From positions 1-34,937 of IMG/VR virus record IMGVR_UViG_3300034018_000459: 34,937 bases of DNA. One strand, given 5' to 3'. The position numbers and the translations under genes are program-made. The notes beneath the pieces were generated by a model, which did not search any database, was not told the origin of the DNA, and saw only the letters and a program-made list of their open reading frames with translations. This stretch comes from a virus. Positions 7,643 to 14,839 of the stretch are shown here, in pieces (positions within the stretch are counted from its first letter, which is position 1; the number at the start of each line of letters is the position of its first letter).

Positions 7643-8692
7643 TTAAGGTGCTGGGTTTACGATAGACACGCAGTTAACATAGTTAACACCTGCATATTTG
7701 TCTGATGCCTCGTAGATATCAGTTGGCAATGTTGCGATGATCCCAGTTGTAGTTAATACAATTGATAAGTTACCGCAGTCATCCTTCATAGTCAAGTCAA
7801 CTGGAACTCCTGCCGGTGTGAACACCAACGTCTTAGAGTAGTTGCTTCCTGCTGTTGGAGTGATGCCAGTGTTCCAATCTGCTAAGTTGAAAGACAACCA
7901 CTGGATCGCTCCTGCTGTTGTAATCAATGCAGATGTTTGGTCACCTTGAGCAGCTGCCAAACGTGAATCATAAGCAAAGCCGAAACCGTTCTGCTGAGTG
8001 ATTGCAAGTAAGTCAATGCCGTACTGAGTGCAGCAACCTGCTGCCATCGCGTTTGCATAACGCTGCATTGAAGCTCCACCGAATGCAATTGGCGCACTTG
8101 GATAGTTAGCCATGCGTGTTGCTTGCTGAATGTCAGCGATTGCAAATGCGTTAGGCTCGTTAGATGTGATCATCGTTGCAACCTCTAAGCAGTCACCAGT
8201 AACTGTGTAGAATCCTTCTACTTCAGTTCCCCAAGCACCGATTGCAGCAACAGCTTGAACAGCTGCGGCAGATGCCACCTTGCGATCAAGCACATCCATT
8301 AAGCGCATGATTGACTCAAGCACATAGCGGCTGTTCTCTTGGCAATGGCGAGCGATGTCCGCTGCACTGATTAATTGAGAAGCAGTGTACGTGTCAGTTG
8401 TTTCAACTGTGTAAGTTGTAGTTGAATCGCCGTAAGTGTTAGCAGAAGTACAAGTAAGGATGTCAGCACCTTCCTCAACTTCCGTCTCAGGCAAACGCTG
8501 AATCCAACGAGCTTGAACGGTTTTCAATTTACCTTGACCAGGTGCAACCTCTGTGCGGATTAACTTCGCGTTCTCAGGAGACAAAAGGAATTCAAGGAAT
8601 GGAAGTTGTTCGCGTTGACCAACCTCTAAAAATAATTCGCCCAGTGACATTTGCACGTTAGGGCATTCTGAAAGTATTCTTGAAATAGACAT
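7643..8692 (-). CDS. Major capsid protein (probable)
   Basis: The product has 349 aa and starts MSISRILSECPNVQMSLGEL. The evidence is contextual. It directly follows the scaffold gene, sits alone between two intrinsic terminators with its own promoter-like motif, and has the size and alternating helix/strand composition of HK97-fold capsid proteins. A long helix lies about residues 110-150 (ISAADIARHCQENSRYVLES), with a beta-rich C terminus. No protease precedes it. Several cysteines, including a CC pair (AMAAGCCTQYG), are notable. I cannot name a precise family. Alternatives such as a decoration protein are less likely given length and the lack of another candidate. Confidence 0.75.
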   Translation of the reverse strand: MSISRILSECPNVQMSLGELFLEVGQREQLPFLEFLLSPENAKLIRTEVAPGQGKLKTVQARWIQRLPETEVEEGADILTCTSANTYGDSTTTYTVETTDTYTASQLISAADIARHCQENSRYVLESIMRLMDVLDRKVASAAAVQAVAAIGAWGTEVEGFYTVTGDCLEVATMITSNEPNAFAIADIQQATRMANYPSAPIAFGGASMQRYANAMAAGCCTQYGIDLLAITQQNGFGFAYDSRLAAAQGDQTSALITTAGAIQWLSFNLADWNTGITPTAGSNYSKTLVFTPAGVPVDLTMKDDCGNLSIVLTTTGIIATLPTDIYEASDKYAGVNYVNCVSIVNPAP

Positions 8693-8799
8693 GATAGTCG
8701 TTTTTTATTGTAGAATTTTGAGCAACGTATTCTGAAGGCTGTTGCGTTGATGCCTACTTTTTTGCAGCTGAAAGTCCTGCCGACTACCATAGAGAATCA

Positions 8800-8807
8800 C
8801 AAAGGTA
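8800..8807 (-). promoter_or_regulatory. Candidate capsid promoter -7 element TACCTTTG
   Basis: The minus strand reads TACCTTTG immediately after the T-run of the upstream terminator. It matches TAnnTTTG and would start a leader of about 100 nt before the capsid ATG at 8692. A clear -33 TTG at standard spacing is not seen; a TTG lies 25 nt upstream inside the hairpin loop. Confidence 0.5.
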
Positions 8808-8808
8808 T

Positions 8809-8843
8809 AAAAAAAAAAGCCGCACTACCTAACAAGTGCGGCT
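8809..8843 (-). terminator. Intrinsic terminator between scaffold and capsid genes
   Basis: The minus strand forms a perfect 9-bp stem AGCCGCACT/AGTGCGGCT around an 8-nt loop, followed by at least nine T residues. It ends transcription coming from the scaffold gene and so separates the capsid gene from upstream late genes. Confidence 0.9.
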
Positions 8844-8871
8844 CAAAACTAAAAAACATTAATACCCTTTA

Positions 8872-8879
8872 CAAAGATA
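8872..8879 (-). promoter_or_regulatory. TATCTTTG motif just upstream of the terminator
   Basis: A TAnnTTTG match sits 3 bp past the scaffold stop codon and about 28 nt before the terminator stem. If active it would give an RNA of only about 50-60 nt ending in the hairpin. It may be fortuitous. Confidence 0.25.
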
Positions 8880-8881
8880 GA

Positions 8882-9703
8882 TTATTTTGTGTAGAATCGA
8901 GGATTGATTCCTTTTAATTTTTTCTCTCCTGCTGTTTCCATTTGCGGAATCAATGGACTGCGCATTGGAATCTTTGCCCCTGCATGTGGATTCTTTTGGA
9001 TGATGCCTGCCTCTGTTGCTTCCTTGATTAGCACATCGGACATTGTCAAGAATGATCCTGCTTTCTCCTTGCTCTTAAGCCGCTCGCCGGTTGCTTTGTC
9101 TTTAACCACAAATGCACCATCTTCCTCAAGGTCGATTGCATACTTATCTGTAACGGCCGACTTAAAGCCGCGAATGGTGTACTCGTTAACACTTGGATCA
9201 AGCTTTAATGCGCTGAGCTCTTTCTCGAATGAGCTGTTAATCTTGCTAGTCTTGATGTCTGTTGCCACTTGCACCTTGTAAGATTCAAACTGTTGCATCA
9301 CATCTTGGCGAGCTGAGTCAAGCTCATTGCTCTTGCGCTCAAGAGACTTGTACTTTTTCTCCCACTCTTGCAGGAGTGCCTCTGAGCCGTTGCCAGATGC
9401 GCGCTTCTCCCACTCTTCGCGCTGCGTTTCGAATGAGCTCTTTGCTTTCTCTGATGCGCTGCGAATTACTTCCTCAACCTTCTGCCCTTTAAAGTCTTCA
9501 TCGGTGAGCACTATGCCAAACGGCTCAAATGCTTTGCGTGTTGCATTGGCGATTGTACCTGTAAGCTTGCCAATCTTGCCGCTTACTTCTTCCTGCTTAA
9601 TCCAGTTTTCCTGGAACTTTTCTTTTGCGGCTTCGAGATCCGCTGCTTCTTCGAGGTTTAGGAACTTCAAGAGCTCCAGTGCTTCCTCCTGTTTGATTGC
9701 CAT
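8882..9703 (-). CDS. Capsid scaffold protein (GP20-like)
   Basis: The product has 273 aa and starts MAIKQEEALELLKFLNLEEA. It is highly charged and helical, with a long coiled coil at about residues 85-160 (EEWEKRASG, LLQEWEKKYKSLERKSNELD). A C-terminal region of about 80 residues has basic patches (KIPMRSP, EKKLKGINPRFYTK) that could contact the capsid. Composition, length and place before the capsid gene match phage scaffold proteins of the minor structural GP20 type, which guide shell assembly and leave the mature head. No fused protease is seen. Confidence 0.8.
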   Translation of the reverse strand: MAIKQEEALELLKFLNLEEAADLEAAKEKFQENWIKQEEVSGKIGKLTGTIANATRKAFEPFGIVLTDEDFKGQKVEEVIRSASEKAKSSFETQREEWEKRASGNGSEALLQEWEKKYKSLERKSNELDSARQDVMQQFESYKVQVATDIKTSKINSSFEKELSALKLDPSVNEYTIRGFKSAVTDKYAIDLEEDGAFVVKDKATGERLKSKEKAGSFLTMSDVLIKEATEAGIIQKNPHAGAKIPMRSPLIPQMETAGEKKLKGINPRFYTK

Positions 9704-9818
9704 AGTCTATTGTTATTGGTTGTAGTTTCAATTCTCTTGCACCTCGCTTGATCAATTCAGCTGCGAGTACATCAGAGGCACGCTTGATTGTGCCATCGCT
9801 CATGATGTAGTAAGTCAT
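9597..9818 (-). CDS. Small basic-tailed ORF overlapping the scaffold start
   Basis: From ATG 9818 the reading gives 73 aa beginning MTYYIMSDGTIKRASDVLAA and ending in a basic tail (RRSSGSRSRKRK). The first two thirds lie in the gap between the gpF-like gene and the scaffold. The last 107 nt overlap the scaffold start in another frame. A TATCTTTG motif ends 4 nt before the ATG. The N-terminal half looks protein-like; the basic tail is dictated by the overlap. I do not recognise it. Confidence 0.45.
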   Translation of the reverse strand: MTYYIMSDGTIKRASDVLAAELIKRGARELKLQPITIDYGNQTGGSTGALEVPKPRRSSGSRSRKRKVPGKLD

Positions 9819-9822
9819 GAAG

Positions 9823-9830
9823 CAAAGATA
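9823..9830 (-). promoter_or_regulatory. Candidate promoter TATCTTTG upstream of scaffold block
   Basis: A TAnnTTTG match lies in the 25-nt gap after the gpF-like gene and only 4 nt from the next ATG (9818), so a transcript from it would have almost no leader. No -33 TTG is evident; the upstream sequence is T-rich. Confidence 0.4.
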
Positions 9831-9843
9831 TAAAACTTTTTGA

Positions 9844-10755
9844 TTATGTAAAACCTTCTGCCTTCGCTCTTGCAATAACACTTGCAGGAACTCGCTGCTT
9901 AATCACTGGAACAAGGAAGTGGCGGCATGGTCCCCATCCTCCAAGGAATGTGAAAATGCTTTTTGAGTCAGTGCCCTCGATGCGCCCATCCCATGTTCCA
10001 TTGCGAATGTCGTTGATGCCTGCGCTATTCTTGCCATCACCCCATGCTTCAATCTCGCCTCTATGAAATATCTGCCCTTCGCGATGTGCGCAGAATGGTC
10101 TTGTTGTTGCAATCTCCCCCCCAAGATATTGATAGTATTCAACTCCTAATTCTAAATTGACAGCCGCTGCATAGCTTCTGTCGGCAATGGCTTGCGCCGT
10201 TCCGGCAACATTGCGCACGTTAGCAAGTAGCCTTCCATCGTTCGCGTCTGTTCCCTCAATCACTCCTTGCAATGCTTTGACCGCTTCGCGCAGTGGAGCA
10301 CGAGCCGCGACATTTGCAGTCAGCTGCTCAAGGAATGGCTGCGTAACTCTTTCGCGAAGTCCTGAGCCAAAGAAGGCATTGATTGCATTCTGCTTGGAGA
10401 TGTTAAGAAGCTGCTTCTGTACTTTGTCTGGTTGAAATGAAGCATCAATCTTCTTTGCAATCTCGTCAGTAAGCTGCACGCTTTCATCGATGGAAGCAAG
10501 AAAGGATTGCACAGCATCTCGGTACTCGCCGCCTGCAAGCACCTTGTTGAGCTCCTCGGTGATCAGTCCAATCCTTCGTATGTTGTCTTCTGTTTGCGCA
10601 ATGTTCCCATCGGCATCGACATCCATCTCGGCAAGCAAAGGACCGAGCTTGCGCCAAGCATCTCGCTGCGCTCGCTCTGCCGCTGTTGCAAGTTCCTCGG
10701 GAACATTCTCAAGGAGTTTAATCTTATTCTTAACGAGTTCCTCAAACGATGCCAT
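9844..10755 (-). CDS. Mu gpF/SPP1 gp7-like minor capsid protein
   Basis: I start at ATG 10755 (MASFEELVKNKIKLLENV), overlapping the portal stop by 14 nt; the product has 303 aa. The first about 180 residues are helical. The C-terminal domain has the gpF hallmark: a Tyr-rich segment (VEYYQYLGG), TTRPFCAHREGQIF with conserved R, C and H, then GGWGPCRHFLVPV, in which Cys and His are conserved. These proteins bind portal inside the head and help assembly or DNA ejection. The portal-gpF-scaffold-capsid order supports the call strongly. Confidence 0.85.
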   Translation of the reverse strand: MASFEELVKNKIKLLENVPEELATAAERAQRDAWRKLGPLLAEMDVDADGNIAQTEDNIRRIGLITEELNKVLAGGEYRDAVQSFLASIDESVQLTDEIAKKIDASFQPDKVQKQLLNISKQNAINAFFGSGLRERVTQPFLEQLTANVAARAPLREAVKALQGVIEGTDANDGRLLANVRNVAGTAQAIADRSYAAAVNLELGVEYYQYLGGEIATTRPFCAHREGQIFHRGEIEAWGDGKNSAGINDIRNGTWDGRIEGTDSKSIFTFLGGWGPCRHFLVPVIKQRVPASVIARAKAEGFT

Positions 10756-12649
10756 TAAGTAGAGTTTGCTGCGCCTGTGCAATTGGGTCAAGTGTCACTG
10801 CAATCTTCTCAGCTGCCTTTGCTCTAAGTGCTGCAATCTGCTCAGACATCGGTAGGTCAAGAAATCTTTCTGCGCCCTCTGTCGGGATGAAGTCTCTGAT
10901 GAGCTCCATGATTAGTTGCGGTCCAGAGTTATGCAGCACATCTTGCCACTTCTCAACAGTGCCGCTTGCAAGTCTTGCAAGGATATCGGCATTGCTCATA
11001 AGTAGCAACTCATCTGCATTGATGATAAGGTCGTAAACTGCACTGGTCTCTTCATCGGTGTAGTGGATTGCTCTGATGTAATTGTAAACATTGGAGAACG
11101 TAATCGATGGCGGCACTCCTGCTTTCACTCCTTCGCTGATCACAGCAAGGTAGTCGCTTGGTGTGCTGATGTCGAATGAGGTAGGGTACACAAGGTTCAC
11201 TCCGCCAAACAAATCACCGTAGCGCATCTTGCCCATTGTCACCAAGCAGAATTCGTATATCGTGAATAGCTGATCGCTGATAGGCTTAATGAAAGCATAA
11301 AGGCTTCGAAGCTTGTTTAAGCTTCCTGTTGCAGTCGATGACTCTCCGATAGTTCCACTTTCATCGCTTGAAGGCAAGTGCAGGATACGTCTTGATTTAG
11401 CCATCTGCTGCTCAATCTCTGCGCGCAGGAATGTAAGCGTGTCCATTGGAGGACTTACAAATTTCAAGTACTCGCCACTGAGTCCGCTGTCACCTTCGCT
11501 TAGCGATGTCTTTGGCTTAATCAGTAGCATACCGGTAGGACTGAATCGGCTCTTTACTCCGCTGCCTGAGCAGCTGCCGCATGTGCGATAGCCGCCGTTG
11601 ACTGCATCGAATATCTGCCCATCATTACATTTGTTTCCTTCGCGATCAATGAACTCGCATATCTCACCAAGTGCCACCATGAAAGGGAATGCGCTTGTTG
11701 CCTTGCTCATCTGCAAGTAGGACTCATCGAGAACAACCTGGTCAAGCAATGGTACTGCCGTAATAAATGGCGATTGGAATGCAATCTCATCATTGATAAG
11801 TTGAGGTGCTCCCATCAGCTTGATACATGGCACATAGCCAAGGTTGTGCTGAAAGTAAAGCACAGGCTCGCTGAATGTCATGTCGCTCTTCTTGCCTGTC
11901 TGCTCAATCTTATAGATGGCGTTCTGGTCGTACAAGTATAGCACGATACCTGTCTCCTCCATCTTACTGCCGTTCTTTACGTAGCTGTGGTCATCGCTGA
12001 TCACCAAGTAGTACTCACCGAACTTCTGCCCGACAATGTTCTTGCAGTTGTAGTATGTTGGCATTGGGCGAAGCAGCTCGTTGCCAATCACTGGCTCATT
12101 GAACTCATCATCATCCAAGTACTCGATGTCATCTGGATAAATCGCAATGATACCATTGGCATCAACAAGCTTCAAGGTTGGAAGCATGTTCTTGATAAAC
12201 ATCTCCAAGCTGCCGAACTTTTCAATCTCGTTGTTGACGAATCGCTGAAAGGTCTCATCACCAAAACGCTCATCAAGTTCCTCGTTGTATCGGATGCTCC
12301 AGTTCTGATCGGCGAATGCTCTGCTAATGGTAGATCTAAAGTCCTCAAACACGCTCAAGGTTGTTGCCTTGTAGTTTGCTTTAATATACAAAGCCTGCGC
12401 ATCCGTTTGATTGGGAGCACGCACCGAAAGCAAATGCTCAGGATAAACATCGGAGCGGCTATGCGGCAAGATGCTGTCATACATCTTAGCGGCATAATTG
12501 TACCCGCTCCAATATTCTGGATACTGAGTTGATGCTCGCTGCTTAGTGATAGGATTGAGCGGAGTCGATTGTGTCATCTGCTCCCAACCCTTCCGCTTAG
12601 CCGCGAATCGGTTAACTATCTTTTGAATGTCCTCAGAGCTTAGTGCCAT
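10742..12649 (-). CDS. Portal protein
   Basis: The product has 635 aa, rather long for a portal. Supporting features are its place before the gpF-like gene, the ALYIKANYKATTLSVFEDFR region, a central beta region (residues 160-280), and a long C-terminal helical part with DYLAVISEGVKAGVPPS followed by IRAIHYTDEE. This profile fits portals of Bacteroidota siphophages. It forms the dodecameric ring at the packaging vertex. Unusually, residues 331-360 hold C331, C341, C357 and C360 (ending TCGSCSGSG), a zinc-ribbon-like insertion resembling DnaJ CxxCxGxG repeats. Confidence 0.8.
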   Translation of the reverse strand: MALSSEDIQKIVNRFAAKRKGWEQMTQSTPLNPITKQRASTQYPEYWSGYNYAAKMYDSILPHSRSDVYPEHLLSVRAPNQTDAQALYIKANYKATTLSVFEDFRSTISRAFADQNWSIRYNEELDERFGDETFQRFVNNEIEKFGSLEMFIKNMLPTLKLVDANGIIAIYPDDIEYLDDDEFNEPVIGNELLRPMPTYYNCKNIVGQKFGEYYLVISDDHSYVKNGSKMEETGIVLYLYDQNAIYKIEQTGKKSDMTFSEPVLYFQHNLGYVPCIKLMGAPQLINDEIAFQSPFITAVPLLDQVVLDESYLQMSKATSAFPFMVALGEICEFIDREGNKCNDGQIFDAVNGGYRTCGSCSGSGVKSRFSPTGMLLIKPKTSLSEGDSGLSGEYLKFVSPPMDTLTFLRAEIEQQMAKSRRILHLPSSDESGTIGESSTATGSLNKLRSLYAFIKPISDQLFTIYEFCLVTMGKMRYGDLFGGVNLVYPTSFDISTPSDYLAVISEGVKAGVPPSITFSNVYNYIRAIHYTDEETSAVYDLIINADELLLMSNADILARLASGTVEKWQDVLHNSGPQLIMELIRDFIPTEGAERFLDLPMSEQIAALRAKAAEKIAVTLDPIAQAQQTLLNGIV

Positions 12650-12703
12650 TTGGTCTTTCCATTATGTTAGATCCACAAGATTTTGATCGGCAGTAGTTTG
12701 GTT

Positions 12704-13276
12704 TCATCGGTGTAGGATTGAGATGCCACGCCCTTCGGTTGTGTTAAGCGTGACATTGTTATAATTAAAATGCTTTGCGTATTCGACTAGCTTTCTTGGT
12801 CCATCCAAGTGGATCGTGTCATGGTAAACAATCACGCCGCCTCTTGCAACCAACTTCTCAACAAGCTTAAACTCTGGAAGCACATGCTCGAAGCTGTGAT
12901 CGCCGTCAACAAAGATAAGGTCGAAATGGTTCTTAGGCAAGTTATTCAACTCCTCAAGTGAGTTGCCCAGGATGAAGTCAATCGACTTACCACCCTCTGC
13001 CATGTATAGCTTTGTTGCATCTGTTCTATAATCATTGATGTCGATGCCAACATACTGCCCACCCTTTGGCAATGCCTTGATAAGATGCTGCGTTGTCTCA
13101 CCTTCAAACACTCCAATCTCAAGCACAGTCTTGTACTTGCTCATCTTGATGATACTTGCCATAAATTCGCCGCACTCATCCTCTGAGTTCCAGTCGTGAC
13201 GAGCAACCTCTGTGAAAGTCTCAGTGGTCACAATTGCTTTCTTTGGTCTGCCTCTCTTTGGTTTATCGTTTGCCAT
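12704..13276 (-). CDS. AT-hook plus class I SAM methyltransferase
   Basis: From ATG 13276 the product has 190 aa (an ATG at 13282 adds two residues). Residues 5-14 contain KPKRGRPKK, an AT-hook-like minor-groove motif. Residues 45-185 form a Methyltransf_24-like Rossmann domain: motif I VLEIGVFEGETT (51-62), an acidic GIDIND after the second strand, and IFVDGDHSFEH (121-131). No catalytic DPPY or PC motif of DNA methyltransferases is present, so the target is more likely sugar, protein or a small molecule. It overlaps the glycosyltransferase gene, suggesting joint modification of a glycan. Substrate unknown. Confidence 0.8.
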   Translation of the reverse strand: MANDKPKRGRPKKAIVTTETFTEVARHDWNSEDECGEFMASIIKMSKYKTVLEIGVFEGETTQHLIKALPKGGQYVGIDINDYRTDATKLYMAEGGKSIDFILGNSLEELNNLPKNHFDLIFVDGDHSFEHVLPEFKLVEKLVARGGVIVYHDTIHLDGPRKLVEYAKHFNYNNVTLNTTEGRGISILHR

Positions 13277-14219
13277 CTGCATATTTGTTTTGTGCTATTC
13301 TGCTTATTAGGTAGATATGTCTTTTGCCAATTGCCTTGAAGTCTGCTGCAAGCATCCTGTCAAGCCAGTCGATGTAAAATCTTGGAGTGAATCCTGCGCC
13401 GCCGTAGTAGCTTTGCAAGTAGTAGTTCTCAGTAATATCTTGGAAGCTCAAGCCTCTCTGCATCGCGAAGTGAATCATACCACCTTCGCTGCTATCGTTT
13501 TTAGTGTAAGCCTTAAGCGCAGGATCAATGCCATGAATCGCAAGTGCGACATTCATGTACAACTCATCTGGCTGCCCACCGCCCCACTTCATGCGGAGGT
13601 CTTTGATGGGGATCGGATTGTTGAAGTACAAGTCTTTGGCAGTGCGATAAATCGCTTCTGCCTGTGAGCCTTTCACTATCCACTGCATGGAGCTGTTGAT
13701 GGCAGGCATCACGTAGGACTCAAGCAAGTTGAAATGCGCCCACATCTTATCCGCCCACGCCCACTGCATCTCCTTGAAGTCTCGCCCTTTGTCTATGGTG
13801 TGATACCCAACGCAATGGCTTATGTAATCTTTGCCCGACTGAGTTAATTCGTCAATCATCGGCTGAATGTCTTTGACTGCAATCGCATCTACATCAAGGT
13901 AGAGGTTGCGGTCGTATGGCAAGTATTTATATAAATTCACTTTCACCTTGCCGGGATCAAGCTTCTTGTTGGTGTAGATGTCCTCAAGTGCAATGTGCCC
14001 AATGTGGTTGATGTATTGCATCAAGTCATGGCAGTGCGACAATGCCTTAATCGGATCATCAAACAGCACTGTGATCTTGACATTCGGGCTGTGCTTTCTG
14101 ATGCTAAATGCAAGGTTGTAAGCAGCCCAATAATATTGCGGCTTGCCGAATGCAAGAAGCACCACCCCTGTTGAAGGAGTGATGCTCTGAGTGGTAGTAG
14201 ATGTCGATTGCTCGTTCAT
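13263..14219 (-). CDS. GT8-like glycosyltransferase
   Basis: I start at ATG 14219 (MNEQSTSTTTQS), overlapping the tail-protein stop as TAATG; the reading from 14273 would overlap it by 55 nt. The product has 318 aa. GVVLLAFGKPQYYWAAYNLA (19-38) matches the nucleotide-sugar binding start of GT-A folds. LYLDVDAIAV (107-116) holds a DxD metal motif at 109-111. WGGGQPDELYMN near residue 225 resembles the GT8 acceptor and DxxxxN region. It probably transfers a sugar from a nucleotide donor. With the neighbouring methyltransferase it may decorate virion proteins or modify host polysaccharide. Confidence 0.75.
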   Translation of the reverse strand: MNEQSTSTTTQSITPSTGVVLLAFGKPQYYWAAYNLAFSIRKHSPNVKITVLFDDPIKALSHCHDLMQYINHIGHIALEDIYTNKKLDPGKVKVNLYKYLPYDRNLYLDVDAIAVKDIQPMIDELTQSGKDYISHCVGYHTIDKGRDFKEMQWAWADKMWAHFNLLESYVMPAINSSMQWIVKGSQAEAIYRTAKDLYFNNPIPIKDLRMKWGGGQPDELYMNVALAIHGIDPALKAYTKNDSSEGGMIHFAMQRGLSFQDITENYYLQSYYGGAGFTPRFYIDWLDRMLAADFKAIGKRHIYLISRIAQNKYADGKR

Positions 14220-14755
14220 TAGAATACACCTGGAGGCGCATCGTATTGCGCAGGAATGTTTTTGTTTCTCCAAGAGAATGTTACCTCATAACGCTGAAGC
14301 TCGTTGTTCTGCTCAGGCAAGATGAAGTTTGCAGATGTCGTGATACCAACTGGAGCAGTAACATAAAGTACCTTTCCGCTGTCGCACATGTACGCAAGTA
14401 TCCAAGAGATACGGCGATTGTTAACATCGTTCCAGAATACGCTGTTGCCATCAGTCACGTTAGCATCGTACAAAGTCGCTGTGCGATCTTCGTTGATACG
14501 GATTGATGTACCACAACCGATTGGTGAATCAACAGTGATAGGTGAACCAGCAGGAAGTGCAAAGCGGATGTCGCTGATCATTCTGGCTTCGCCAGATGCA
14601 AGCAACGCATCAACCTCAACAGCATCTGAAGGATCAACAAGCTCAGTGCCACAAGCACCGACAATGATAGCGGAAACTCCGCCGAGTTTATATTCGTTGC
14701 AAAGCACCAAGTCGTGCTCTAGCAAGGATGTGTCGCAATAGGATACACAGGCCAT
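14219..14755 (-). CDS. Probable major tail (tube) protein
   Basis: The product has 178 aa and starts MACVSYCDTSLLEHDLVLCN. Beta-rich composition, moderate size, a C-terminal YEVTFSWRNKNIP strand and a separate promoter-like motif with an 80-nt leader suggest a highly expressed structural protein. In a siphophage the obvious missing part is the tail tube. The gene lies after the tape measure and tail-tip genes, not before them, so the call rests on composition and elimination. Four cysteines in the first 35 residues are unusual. Confidence 0.5.
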   Translation of the reverse strand: MACVSYCDTSLLEHDLVLCNEYKLGGVSAIIVGACGTELVDPSDAVEVDALLASGEARMISDIRFALPAGSPITVDSPIGCGTSIRINEDRTATLYDANVTDGNSVFWNDVNNRRISWILAYMCDSGKVLYVTAPVGITTSANFILPEQNNELQRYEVTFSWRNKNIPAQYDAPPGVF

Positions 14756-14831
14756 TTGTAAAAAGAGTTTGTATTGTTGTTTCGCTGTTGGATAGGTCGC
14801 GGCAATACACCTACTTGGTCTCTATGTTTGA

Positions 14832-14839
14832 CAAAGTTA
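14832..14839 (-). promoter_or_regulatory. Candidate promoter TAACTTTG before the tail protein gene
   Basis: A TAnnTTTG match overlaps the stop codon of the upstream 545-aa gene and precedes an 80-bp gap to the ATG at 14755. The leader contains the potential stem TAGGT/ACCTA. No well-placed -33 TTG is visible. Confidence 0.45.

Noticed and set aside
13263-14273. Longer N terminus for the glycosyltransferase (start at 14273)
   Set aside because: It overlaps the tail gene by 55 nt with a Cys-rich, unlike sequence; the TAATG start at 14219 is typical of this genome.
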